A DNA stretch of 64,000 nucleotides, from assembly GCF_008831285.2 (NCBI RefSeq), contig NC_045141.1:25343315-25407314 (forward strand), given 5' to 3'. This DNA is from Nymphaea colorata. Lineage: Eukaryota; Streptophyta; Magnoliopsida; Nymphaeales; Nymphaeaceae. The first letter of the stretch is position 1. Every line of letters starts with the position of its first letter. The notes under the pieces are model-generated. The model was not told the DNA's origin, did no database searches, and was given only the letters and a program-made list of their open reading frames with translations. Shown here in pieces: positions 50,351-61,490 of the stretch. Both the position numbers and the translations under genes were made by a program.

Positions 50351-53016
50351 CTCTACAAATTAAATATATTTTTTCAGCAGGCACGGGAAAATGACACATC
50401 TAATTAGTCTAAGTCTGGTCGTTGAACGAAATCAAAACCAGAATAGTTTGCAGCAATAATCTTAATCAGAAACTGAATTTTCAAGAGAAAAAAAAAAGAG
50501 ATAGGAAGAGTAGGAAAAAGAAAAAAAAAACTAACAACCAAAAGTATATCATATGTGGACATTCAAACGTGGAAAAGAATTGAGGTTGAACTGATTGGGC
50601 CTTGTCAACAAATCAAGTCAAGTCTCCGTAAAATTCAGAACGAAACTGCTGGAGCTTCTAATTGGGTGAATGAGTCCAACCGAATCAACTCAAGTGAATC
50701 AGCCGTATTCACTAAAAAACAAATGAAAATTTATTTTGCAAAAGCTGTAAAAAAAATAACAAAATAATATTTCAGAAAATAGGTGAACGGCGACATGTGA
50801 CTCTGAATCTGCCATTACTTCTGGTCGATGAGCTCAATCCCTTGGCAGGTTTGCACCCTCAGTTACGAGGGTGCACCAGAAAAGAAAACGCACCGGCGTC
50901 CACGTTATGAGGGCATGGATGCGACTCAGATTCACACCCAAACCGCACCACGTTCATTTTAGTTCATTTTTGCAGTTTTTTTAACAAATTTGATATTATT
51001 AATATATTATAATAATAATAATTAATAATCATAATAAATATTTTCACCGTACCATCGTACTTAAATTTTTTGAAATGTAGGGCACCGGCACCAACACCCG
51101 CATAGATACGCCGCATCTTGATGTGACAGTTTAGATCGAAACAATGGAATGGCTGAAGCCCACGGGCCACGGCGGAGATAAAAATTTATTAGTTGGAGGC
51201 GTAGAAATAGAATTAATTTACATATTATATTTAATATTTGTAAGAGCATAAGTGTCTCCATAACTAATTAGTTGGAGCTGACGTTAGGTAGGAAAAGGCA
51301 ATGCCAGTTAGGTGGGTAAAAGTAAAAAACTGACGACTCCATTTCCTACGCCTTAGGTCAGGGGAGGTATGAAACTTCTTCTCTTTCTTTTCTTTTTAAA
51401 ATAAAAGTAAAAAACCAGTTGACTTCACACTAGATGGTGAAACCTGTCAACTCAAATTGATCCCCAGATTTTACTTAAATTTTTAATGGGAGACAAGGAG
51501 AAAAGAGATTAACGAATATCTAATCGTTTGATTAATAGGAAAGAAAAATCAAACACATGTAATCCGTATTTTAATGATAAAAGCAATGTTTTGGGCCAAA
51601 TCCATGTTGGGCCGATTGAAATCGAATTGGCGGCAAAGCGGTGCCATTCGGTGGTTGATTCAATCCCATGTCAGTTTTTTCAAAACAATTTTTTCGAATA
51701 TCTAATAAACAAACTCTAGGCAACATCATATCATGTGAGAGTGGATGAGGTGCTAAAGAAGTGTGCAGATGTAAAAATCCAGTGAAATATAATAATAATA
51801 GTTACTTGTTAATTCTATATGCATTATATGTTAGTAATGTCCATGACATTAAAAATAAACCAACTTTAGAATATATGCCCTTTCATGAAAATTGATAAAG
51901 TCAATGCTTTGCATAGTATAAATTTTAAACATCGATAAATTGTTAATGCATTGTCGTCACAATGTTGATAATTGAAACAAATTGGGCAATAAAAGACGCG
52001 ATCGATGAGACGATGGTTCACCGACGTCGGATTTTTAAGACGCGATCGATGAGATCAGCCAGCGGCGATGGTGGTCTTGAATGGAAGGTGAAAAAGAAAG
52101 GTTCCCGTTTCGTTTCCCACCTGGACTTCCCCCAGTTTTTAAATTCAATGCTGGGCGTGGCCCATCGGTAGCCGCAAATCCCATTTTCCATTTTTTCTTT
52201 TGTTTGGGATGACATGCACGAAGCTTCGGAAATCATGAAAGGAGAAGGAGTTAACAGAGTAGCACGCAACCATTTTTGAGATGATATTGAAAATTCTGCT
52301 CCATTGTCATTGCAATAAAGAAGGAATCAATCGCAAAAGGTTCCCTTGAAGAAACAGCGAAAGCTCAAGAGAAAATGGGTGCAACACCAGAATTCGACAA
52401 CGCAAGCCAACTGGCATGGCTAAATTGGCTGATCTCACCCTCATTCGGGTGACGACCAACCTTCCTTCCAATCCATTGTTCAAAATAGAAGCTTGAAGGC
52501 TCTGCCATTCTTTTCTACTCAACTTGACCCTTAACTCAGCTCGAGTTAGCTGGGATTTGAGTTGAGCTCCAAAGAACATGCTGGAACTCGACTTGCCCAT
52601 ATAGTGTCAAGCTCGAGCTCAACTAGTTTAACTCGCTTATGTTAACTTATCTTTTTTTTTTTTTTTTTTTTACTTGTTTAACTTTCAACTTGTTTAACTT
52701 GTTTAATTAATTCAATTATGATAAACCAGTTTTACATAGTCCAGCTGAATCGAGTTTAATTCTTACAACTTGAACTCTACTCATTTAACATTTTCTACTC
52801 ATTTAACATTTTTAGTATAAATTTAAACTCTATCTCAAACTTTTTTATAAATAAGTTGAGTTGGGGGTTGGGGGCTAGCTCTTGGATTCCTAAAATAGGT
52901 TGACACTTAAACAAAGCAAGATACACCCATCAACTATCACATTCATGACAGAAAGTTGTGTACGCAGATTCACACGTTGACCATAATCAAACCGACACTA
53001 CACACCTTTTAGGCCC

Positions 53017-53435
53017 CGCCCAACTAGGGATGTCAACGGATCGGATACATCTTCAATCATATCTGTTTTTTCGGATATTTATATATTCGGATTCGGATTC
53101 GAATTCAGACAAAGCAAAGTCATATCCGAATCCGAATCCGAAATCCGATTTTACAATCCGAATCCGATTTTTATACTTATATCCGAATCCGAATCCGAAT
53201 TTTGAACCGAATTTTGCCATTTTCAAGTATTAGATAGAGGATATTTGTCTAAAACTGAATTCGATCCGAATCCGATCCGATATTCATGTATATCCGAATC
53301 CGAATCCGATCGGATGTCATTTATTAAATCCGAAACCGATCCGATTTCTTAATCGGATATTAAATTTTTATCCGTTTATTTCGAATTGGATCGGTCGGCC
53401 TTCAAATAGGATATATTGACATCCCTACGCCCAAC
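53017..53435. mobile_element. Non-autonomous hAT-type element with 8-bp target-site duplication
   Basis: The 403-bp element (53025–53427) begins TAGGGATGTCAA and ends with its exact inverse, TTGACATCCCTA. CGCCCAAC occurs immediately outside both ends (53017–53024 and 53428–53435), a perfect 8-bp target duplication. An 8-bp duplication with such termini is diagnostic of the hAT superfamily. The interior consists of degenerate ATCCGA/TCGGAT words in both orientations and encodes no transposase, so it would depend on an enzyme supplied elsewhere. It sits about 165 bp upstream of ligase copy B, in its promoter region. Confidence 0.9.
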
Positions 53436-53540
53436 CATCATTCAACGTCAGCGTGGACCGGAACAGTGAGAGGATATTGAAAATGAATGCGGTTATTTAG
53501 CAGATTAGTGAAATTACGTCATCCGAGACGGGACAGCCAT

Positions 53541-53598
53541 TATATTAATGGTTCACCGGTGCTCTCCCAAGCATCTGCTCTCAGAAGCATCAGAAGCA
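53541..53598 (+). promoter_or_regulatory. Probable TATA element and short leader of ligase copy B
   Basis: TATATTA at 53541–53547 lies 52 bases before the preferred ATG at 53599. An in-frame ATG at 53548 directly abuts this element and would not be in a transcript starting about 30 bases downstream. This supports the start at 53599. The hAT-type element ends only about 105 bp further upstream. Confidence 0.45.
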
Positions 53599-56500
53599 AT
53601 GGAGTCTCTACACTCCAGTGGTTTCTCGAGCTCAGCGGGCGTCTACTACAGCCTCTGGCAAACCCCCGACTTCCCCCACACTCCCCTCCTCGACTACCCT
53701 TCCTTCCTTCTTCTTTCCCTTCAAAGTAACTCATCCATACCGGCCTTCATAGACGCCAAAACCGGCACCAAGATCATGTACTCTGACCTCCCTTCCCTCA
53801 CCAACAGGATCGCTTCAGCCCTCCATTCGCTAGGCATCAGGAAGGGCGATGTAGTTCTCATCATCTCTCCCAACTTCCTCTACTATCCCCTTCTCATGCT
53901 GGCCATCATGTCCTTGGGAGCAATAGTCAGCCCCATCAACCCCTTGTGCCTGAGAGACGAAGTCGAATCTCAAACCAAGGACTCCAACCCCAAGCTCATC
54001 TTCACCACAGTGGAACTGAAACCAAAATTTCACGGCCTCCTGGCAAAGCCTCTCATTCTACTGGAGCCATTCATGGAAGAACTGCTCAAGAGGCCGGCCG
54101 ACATGATCTACGAGCTGCCACCCGGCGTGAAGATCAAGCAGTCCGACACGGCGATGCTTGCTTACTCGTCGGGGACGACGGGGAAGAGCAAGGGGGTGCT
54201 CTGCTCCCATGGCAACTTCATCTCCATGGCCTGCATCCTCAGGAGCGTGTGGAGCAGCAAGCATGAAGGGAGGGAAGTGTATCTGTGCGTGCTGCCTCTG
54301 TTCCACATGTATGGCATGGCGGTGTTCATCACTGGGTTACTGTCGACGGGAGCCTGTGCGGTGATCGCCCGTAAATACGTTCTAGAGGACGTACTAGCCT
54401 GCGTGGATCGGTTCGCGGTAACGAGGCTTCCGCTTGTTCCGCCCATGATAGTTCAACTGTTGAGCTCCCAACGGGCCAAAAACTGCAGCCTAAGTTCCCT
54501 CAAGGAGGTTTGCTCGTCTGGTGCTTCACTAGAGAGAGAGTTCATGATAAAATTCACCAACGCCTTCCCCAAGGTTGTTCTCACCCAGGTAATTCTCTTC
54601 ATCTCTCCACAGCAAACACTCGCCTTCTCGGTCCATTAAATACGACAGCTCCGATTACCTTTCATCTTTCTACTGGTTAATGCATGCTAAAGAAAAACGT
54701 ATTCAATGGAGAGGGATTGCTGTAGCTGTGTGACCAGATAATGAGTAAAGCTCGTTTGAATGGTCTCCATTAATTCCTACCGTTCATTGATCTTAATGAA
54801 ATTGGAATTTGTCTAAATTTTTGTTTATGTTTCCCTCCATGTCTCCAATCTGAAGTGGGCTTCGTTTTCCAAGTTGTATTTGACAAAAAACCAAACCAAC
54901 CCAAGTGAGCCAAACTATAGTTGGCAGCTAGCCTTTCAGCCATATTCTGTGTTTCGAGATTAGTTCGTCATAACAATAGACATAAGATTGCATTGAAAGC
55001 ATGAAGAGATAAAAGAAGAAATCAGTTACCAAATTGATTGGATTGCATTCGACGTATGGAGAGATAGATGAAGACACCAGGTATATATATGGGTACATCA
55101 ATGTAGACTATTGCAATCCAAACGACCCCATTTCTCTCACTATTCAATAGTCGATACTGACCCTCATTTTTTACCATTGAATGACAAGAGATCTAAAGGA
55201 GCAAATGAAGTTCTGTGGGTATTCTAATAAAGAATGTAACTGACTGTAGATAAAAATTCTTAAAGAACTAGGATCAACGCTTTATAGTTTTGAAAACAGA
55301 GAGGGTAATAAGATCATATCTACACATCTAATTGCAATGCTTTTTGTAGATAAAATTTCTTAAAGGACTGGAACCAACGGTTCATAATTTTGAAAACAGA
55401 GAAGGCACTGACATCACATCAAATTCCAATGTTTTTTTAACTTGTAAATATAAACATACCGTCCTCATTTTATGGCCCCATTTCCAAGTCACTGTCAAAT
55501 CAAAGGTGAATGTAGAACGGCGGCCCAATAAGGATAGGCCAACGTGTGTATATATATATATATAAACACATGTCAAACTATTTCGTGTACCAGTATAGTT
55601 AATGACAACTGCTTTTTGTTAAAAAAAAAAACTTTTTGAAAAATAAAAAAATTGAAATAACTATATAAGACATGATTTTTTAAAAATCTTACTAAAATAT
55701 TTCCCTTCCCTTCTTATACTTATACTGCACTGCCTACCTAAGTTGCGCACACAACTCATACTGGTCAAAACTTGCGCTATATAATGCATATATGCTGATG
55801 GATGCATGATGAATGCATGTGTAACTATACTTGTGCATTGTCCATGATGCTTAGATTTATGATAAGCCAACGTATTATGTCTATGCACAAGCATATAACT
55901 TATATCGTCAAAATTTGGGGGTATATATGTATATATATATATATTTATATTTATATTTATGCTGATGGTGCATGTGTAACTTTGTGGATGCCCATAATGT
56001 TAGATGTACGGGCTTACAGAGACGAGTGGGCCGATGACGCTGTGCGATGGGGTGGACGGTAGGTTTCATATATCGATAGGAAGACTGTCGCCGTCGGTGG
56101 AGGCGAGGATCGTGGATATTGAGACCGGCCGGTGGCTGCCGCCCGGGGGAACTGGTGAACTCTGGCTTAAAGGACCTACGATCATGCACGGTATGATCTC
56201 TAATGGACATCTGGTTTCTTCATTCGGGTTTAAAACAGCGTGAGTTTTAGAAGATCTTATTCTGATTGAAGCAAATGACTATTTCCTTCGGAAACATTGT
56301 TACAGGCACTCTTTGATTTTTGTCAGCGTCATTTAAAAACACCACTTTGGCATTCTCATGCACGAAGGGCGTTTTGGGATCATTTTAGCTATTTTTGGAA
56401 AATAAATAGACATTTTTCAAGTTTTTTTTTTTTTTTTTTTACGCAGGGTTTTCCTTCGAAGATTAAAGGCCATTCCTTACTTCAAGGGAATGGTGGCGCA

Positions 56501-58430
56501 TACGACGAGCTTTGCCTTTCCTTACTTGAGTTAAAAACAAGAAACGAGAGTGAGTGGGGGTGCACCAGAGTATTTCAAGCAACAAATATGTATCTATAAA
56601 ACCAAAAAAAAGAAAGTTGGGGTTATGATGGGGATTTAAAAATAAAAATTTAAAGAACTAGAAGCTTCAGGTGCATGCCTACAGTAGTTGAGTTCGTTTT
56701 CTTTTGTCTTTTTGGCCATTGCTCTGCATCGCGATTAATGTTGGTAAATTTCCTTACATTCCAGGATACTTCCAGAACGAGCAGGCGACGTCCGAGGCCA
56801 TGGACAGGGACGGGTGGCTGCGCACCGGCGATATATGCGTCATCGACGACCATGGCCTCGTCTACATTGTAGGAAGGATAAAGGAGCTCATTAAGTACAA
56901 AGCTTACCAGGTGAAGCTAGCTAGTAGCTACGAGCTACGTTAGCAATGCTTGGAAATGTCAGGGTTGATGAGTAAATTAAAGGCATTGCTTGCAATATTA
57001 TATGTTTAACACAATGACTCAGTTATATAATAATGGCGGATCTGCAGGTTGCTCCAGTCGAGCTCGAGGAAATCCTAGGCAAGCATGAGGCAGTCGAAGA
57101 TTGTGCAGTGATTCCGTGAGTGCCCTATAAGTGAACTCGTAAGATCCAGTATAAACAAAGCTCATGCATTAAGAACCTTTAAAATATCAACGTTTTGGGT
57201 TTTGCTTAATTTCACCATGTAGTAGGTGAATTTCCCAGATCTCGGAAATCAAGTTTAGGCCATAAGAAAGGTCAAAAGCGTGGTGATTTGAAAAACATAT
57301 TTTTATACTGAAAAAATTCAATTCAGAGATCAACACCGTAGACAAGACGTGAAGTTATAACACAGCTTATCAAAAAGCATATCAGTAGTCAGTTTTCGTG
57401 TAAGGGATGATAAAGCATGTAATTAACGTACGGTCTAGAAATGACTATACAAAAATACTATGAATTTCAGGTATCCAGATAAGGAGGCAGGAGAGATCCC
57501 CACCGCCTGCATAGTGAGAAAGCCTCTCAACAACTTGAAGGAGCAAGATATTACGATTTACATGGCAAACAAGGTATACGCTTATTCAAATTACTTAAAT
57601 TTCTCCTACAGTTATATTTCACACATAAGAAAAATTTTAACAGGTGTGTGTGTCTGTGTGCATGCGCATGTCTCCAATCGAGTGAAAAATCTAGTAGTAT
57701 TTATACCTTCTGGTTATTTTTTTCAACAATGCTATATACATGAATGTCACATCATCTTTGCCAACCGAAAAGTCAACTAAAAAAACGATGTGATTTCTGT
57801 TTATAAGCACTGATGAAACATAAATTTTAGTTGCTGACCGAGCTTTCAGGCAAGAAAACGAAAAAACAGGAGTTCGGATGTAAAATGCAGCACCGGTTTA
57901 TGGAATCAAATCCATCTTTTCTAATTTCCACCTTATACAAGGGGATCAACATCTTCCGAGGAGAAAAATGTGAAAACTGAAAATTTCAGGGACCAGCCAT
58001 AGAAATCCTTTTAGTTAACCATAATATAAATGAGGTCTGCATAAGAATTACAGAATTTTTTCGAGCATGAATCTCAAAAAACTTGTGGGATGATTTTTTA
58101 CTTGGACCGATGCTTTTCCGAACACAACATACAAGGCTACTACATCTCCCCGATGTAATATGTCAAATATGCAATGAGAAGAATCTCCTTAGCTAGCATT
58201 TGCATCATATCTAAAATATTCTCATCCCTTTTTTAACACTGCCTCGATCTAGTGATGAATTGTAAGTAAGAATTGAAATGTGGAAACAGGTCGCTCCTTA
58301 CAAGAGGATAAGGAAGGTAATATTTGTGGACCACATCCCAAGATCACCATCAGGGAAGATCCTGAGGAAGGCCCTAATCACATCGGTATTGTCAACCCAA
58401 CAACCATTGGAACTACCATCAAGGCTATGA
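53599..58430 (+). CDS. 4-coumarate–CoA ligase-like acyl-CoA synthetase, peroxisomal (tandem copy B)
   Basis: This is a paralogue of copy A in the same orientation. Six exons join in frame: 53599–54588, 56004–56190, 56765–56910, 57048–57115, 57471–57573 and 58290–58430, giving 544 residues. Exons 2–5 have exactly the same lengths as in copy A (187, 146, 68 and 103 bp), which shows a shared origin. Motifs are [13 protein letters not shown] (about 188–200), [67 protein letters not shown] with the catalytic Lys, and a C-terminal SRL peroxisomal signal. The start MESLHSSGF is chosen because it aligns with copy A and because of the TATA position. The tails before SRL differ between copies. Some exon 1 segments are nearly identical in DNA, while introns differ fully. 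Substrate unknown. No lesion is seen. Confidence 0.94.
55918..55962 (+). repeat. (TA)n-rich tract in intron 1 of ligase B
   Basis: Interrupted TATATATGTATATATATATATAT followed by TTATATTTATATTTATA lies about 40 bp before the acceptor of exon 2. It is simple sequence. Confidence 0.85.
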
Positions 58431-58714
58431 TGATTTGCACGACAAACGCCATGCATCAAGGTTACGATGTCATGTATTCCCCTATTATGTTTTTTCATGG
58501 TTCCATGATGTTTAGGTTCTCTTCTTATGTTTCTTCTATACATGAGAGCACCGTTAGCTGCTCCAATTAAGTTTGTAAGACGAAACTCAAGAAATTCTCG
58601 AATCAAATCAGTGGCTTTCGACAGTGGTGGAAATGGGGATGTTCAAGCTACGTCGGACTCGACTCAAGTTCGACTAGTTTGTTAAATGAGCTGGTTAAAC
58701 GAGTTGAGCTCCAG

Positions 58715-58716
<2 letters not shown>

Positions 58717-58754
<38 letters not shown>

Positions 58755-58768
58755 CGCGCGCGCGCGAC
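58717..58768 (+). repeat. (TA)n run followed by (CG)n run
   Basis: About 16 TA units are followed by TGTGTGCGCGCGCGCGCG. Alternating CG of this length can adopt Z-DNA, and the adjacent TA run can extrude as a cruciform. It lies about 290 bp beyond the ligase B stop. Confidence 0.9.
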
Positions 58769-58802
58769 TACTCACATGTAAAACCCCCAACTCAAAAGGA
58801 AC

Positions 58803-58975
58803 CCTTATTCCCCCCTTCGATAAGACCAAACAATGAAACGTCAGTGTTCTCTACCCCAGTACCAAGCCGGGTACTGCTGAGAGGTTGGACATCAGGTTGA
58901 ACAAGTTTGGGCTCCAAAATTTTCAAATACTCTGGGAAGGCCATGACATAGTGGAGATCAAAGTCGTTGATTCAT
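58803..58975 (-). other. Unrecognised open stretch of about 57 codons
   Basis: On the minus strand one frame stays open from about 58975 to a stop near 58803. It contains the peptides VMAFPEYLKILEPKLVQPD and STRLGTGVENTDVSLFG. It has no ATG and no clear acceptor at its upstream edge, where an in-frame stop sits just before it. The amino-acid texture is protein-like, so it could be a decayed exon or an old transposon fragment. I do not recognise it. Confidence 0.2.
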
Positions 58976-59595
58976 AAAAATCTTATTACAAAACAGTGAA
59001 GAAAATTGCAAATTTTGATATGAGAACTACACATTCTGAAATGCTCAATCGCTTTAGTCTGCAGAAAATTTCTGTTTTGGTGGGATTGTGGGAAGATGCC
59101 CCCAAATCAATAATTTGGGCTCCCTATCACTATGGGAACATTTTGTTAATCTGTAAATCTTGACAAGAAGAAGTTCGAGTCATCCCTACTACCCGAAAGC
59201 CCTCCATTTAGTGTTGTGTCGACCTCCGTAGTAGTACACCCATTAACCCATTAATGTTGTACCCCACCACCTTTCTAGAACATAATGTCCCATATGTTCA
59301 TGGGAATCTAATTATAGACCTGCTATTAACAAGTTCTTAGTTCGACCATTTACGCTATGCCCCTTTTACTTGAGGTTAAACACTTTTTACTTGAGGTTAA
59401 ACACTTTAAAAACACAATACCAATACCAAGTTTATAAGGACAAATAATCTATTTTGTCACTCTAAAGGAAAAAGAAATGAAAGTATACCTGAGAGCTGAA
59501 TCGAAGGCTCTTCGGACCATCATCTATCGACCGAGTCCTCACCTCCTCCTCTAAATCAAGAAATCTTACCTATCAAAACTGAACAAGAATATATG

Positions 59596-60317
59596 GTTGA
59601 TGTTGAAAAACATAAAACAATAACAGAAAAGAGCTTAGGGATTAACGTGGAGCATATCTTCTTTACCCACGGAAGGCCATCGGCCTTAAAATTGTTAAAG
59701 TATGTCAATCTCTTATATAGGCATTACAGCTGAGACAACTCCTTGTTTTAAGGAGCTGTTACAAGATATTCATTATTTAGAAAACGGTTCCTTGATTTTT
59801 GCCTTTCTGAGTTTTCATCATCAACGTCTTCCTCTTCCTCAACGGTTCCTTGATTTTTGTCTTTCCATTGAGTGCATTCTCATCCTCAATGTCTTCAACG
59901 ATTTCCTTGATTTTCAGCACATTCTTATTTTGGATATCCCTAAATTCTCATCTTGCTGATCTACTCTTTATCATGCCCCCTCAAACTGGGTGGTGGGTAA
60001 ACGACACCCAGTTTGCCTCTTGAGATTTTCGGTGGCGGATCTGGATAGGCTTTTGCACAAATATCGGCAACTTTGTAAGGCAGATCATGCTCTGGCAGCA
60101 ATTCAGAAATCTCAAGTTTGATTTCTGAAGATTTTGTTCACAGGATCGAGTCCTAGCTTTGGTGAAGAAGGCACCGATCTCTTTGGTCGTCTGCAGGCCA
60201 TCTATGGGCTTCATTCTTCTTCGTCCAAACATCCTGCTTTGGTACCATGTTGAAAAACATAAAACAATAACAGAAAAGAGCTTAGGGATTAACGTGGAGC
60301 ATATCTTCTTTAGTTGA
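59596..60317 (-). mobile_element. Small LTR-retrotransposon remnant (TRIM-like or deleted copia-type)
   Basis: A perfect 65-bp direct repeat occurs at 59601–59665 and 60248–60312, starting TGTTGAAAAACATAAAAC. On the minus strand the right copy ends in CAACA and is followed directly by TGGTACCAAAGC, which resembles the initiator-Met tRNA primer site of copia-type elements. After about 275 bp of internal sequence a polypurine tract, TTTGAGGGGGCA, precedes TGATAAAG. This suggests a full 3' LTR of 373 bp (59601–59973) and a 5' LTR reduced to 65 bp. GTTGA lies outside both ends (59596–59600 and 60313–60317), as a 5-bp target duplication would. That fits better if the 65-bp repeats are themselves the terminal repeats. 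No gag or pol domain is present. Confidence 0.6.
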
Positions 60318-60951
60318 AGAGGTTGAAGAGATCATCCACAAAAGGTTAACAGTAGGTTCCACAGCGGAGCGAGAGTACTCTACAAAATATGCTTGTGGTT
60401 GCTGAAATCTCGTCAATATATCAAAACAAAGCGGAAAAGAACCAGTCAATCTCACCATCACCCCACGAAGCCTGCTCTCATAAATGAATCCATGGTGATT
60501 GGCTGAGGAGAAGTCTACATCTGGAATCTGATTTTCAGTGCAGGAGAATTCAAAACGCGGCCATCTTTGATGAAATTATGTTGAAATTATAAGATATGGT
60601 GGAACCCTAAAAAAAATTCAGTGTGAAATGTGATTTTCCCATAAAAAACAGAGTGGAAAATGTGATCTTGCACAAACGACAAACAAGTGGAGAATGGAAT
60701 TATACCACCCAACTTTGGTACATCAATACATATTAATTAGAAGCATAAAGGATGTTTGGTAAAAGCTCAGTGAGAACATTGGCAAATATCGTGTGAATAT
60801 ACATGTTACATACGTACAACTTAAATAGTAAAAACCACATAGGAAATTAAGTAAACCATGTGATTTCCTAAATGTAGTTTTTCCATCGAAAAACAACATG
60901 ACTTTCATAAATTGAAAAGTAAACATGATATCTTACATTATTCCCTAGACT

Positions 60952-61490
60952 TCAAAATGTTGATATTATTGTAGAACTTGCCCTTCTAATGGGACTGAGG
61001 AAAGCCGAGAATGAGTGCTGCACCTTCAGTCTTGCCTGGTAAGGTCCTCGAGATCTTCTTTTTTCACCTTCATGAGAAGCAAACGCTTTGGATTTCAGGC
61101 TAGCAGTTCTGTCCACAAAGCCCAAAGAGGATCTGGAAATAAAGTAGCAACACTGTGAATCACAATAAAAGCGAACAAAAATGATTTGTTGATTCTCAAT
61201 ACCACGATAATGTTGATCTCTACAATCTGACTATCCACCGAGGTAGTGTCTGCTGCTCGTTTTTTCTTTTTGCAACCAACAAAAGGAAAGACCAACATAA
61301 CAAAACATTGAGCGTATATACTTGAAAATTTGAAAGAAAATTTACCATCATAATTAGGCGATTTCATCCTCAGAAGTCAGAAGCACCATGAGAGATTCTT
61401 ACAATTGAAATGTGTCATTCATTGGGCTTGATTTGATGGATTTGGATTTTGCGACGTCTCTGTTCACATGTGCCATTGTAGTTTGCATGC
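60952..61490 (-). CDS. Last two exons of an unrecognised minus-strand gene (5' part not found)
   Basis: Two stretches fit together by splice sites and phase. The first, 61490–61403 (88 bp), follows the acceptor TTCCTAG and ends at the donor GTAAGA with two bases left over. The second, 61132–60952, follows the acceptor TATTTCCAG and reads one base plus 59 codons to a TGA. The joined peptide is basic and Ser-rich, with segments such as DVAKSKSIKSSPMNDTFQ, SSLGFVDRTASLKSKAF and FLSPIRRASSTIIS. This looks like the disordered C-terminal tail of a longer protein. The first exon enters in phase, needing one base from an earlier exon, which I could not locate before 64000. I do not recognise the family. 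Confidence 0.4.

Larger units (their letters stand above)
47482..53598. other. Six-kilobase spacer between the tandem ligase genes
   Basis: The spacer is dominated by non-coding repeats: the inverted copy of the AT-rich dispersed repeat (48750–49035), a Tourist-like element with a purine tract (49601–50303), a (CA)n(TA)n run (50317–50350), a T-rich CTTGTTTAACTT-type stretch (52597–52870) and a hAT-type element (53017–53435). I found no convincing exon of a third ligase copy or of any other gene. Confidence 0.6.

Noticed and set aside
61205-61265. Possible extra minus-strand exon with peptide ADTTSVDSQIVEIN
   Set aside because: Its only usable donor gives the wrong phase for the exon at 61132, and the flanking exon pair already splices in phase without it.
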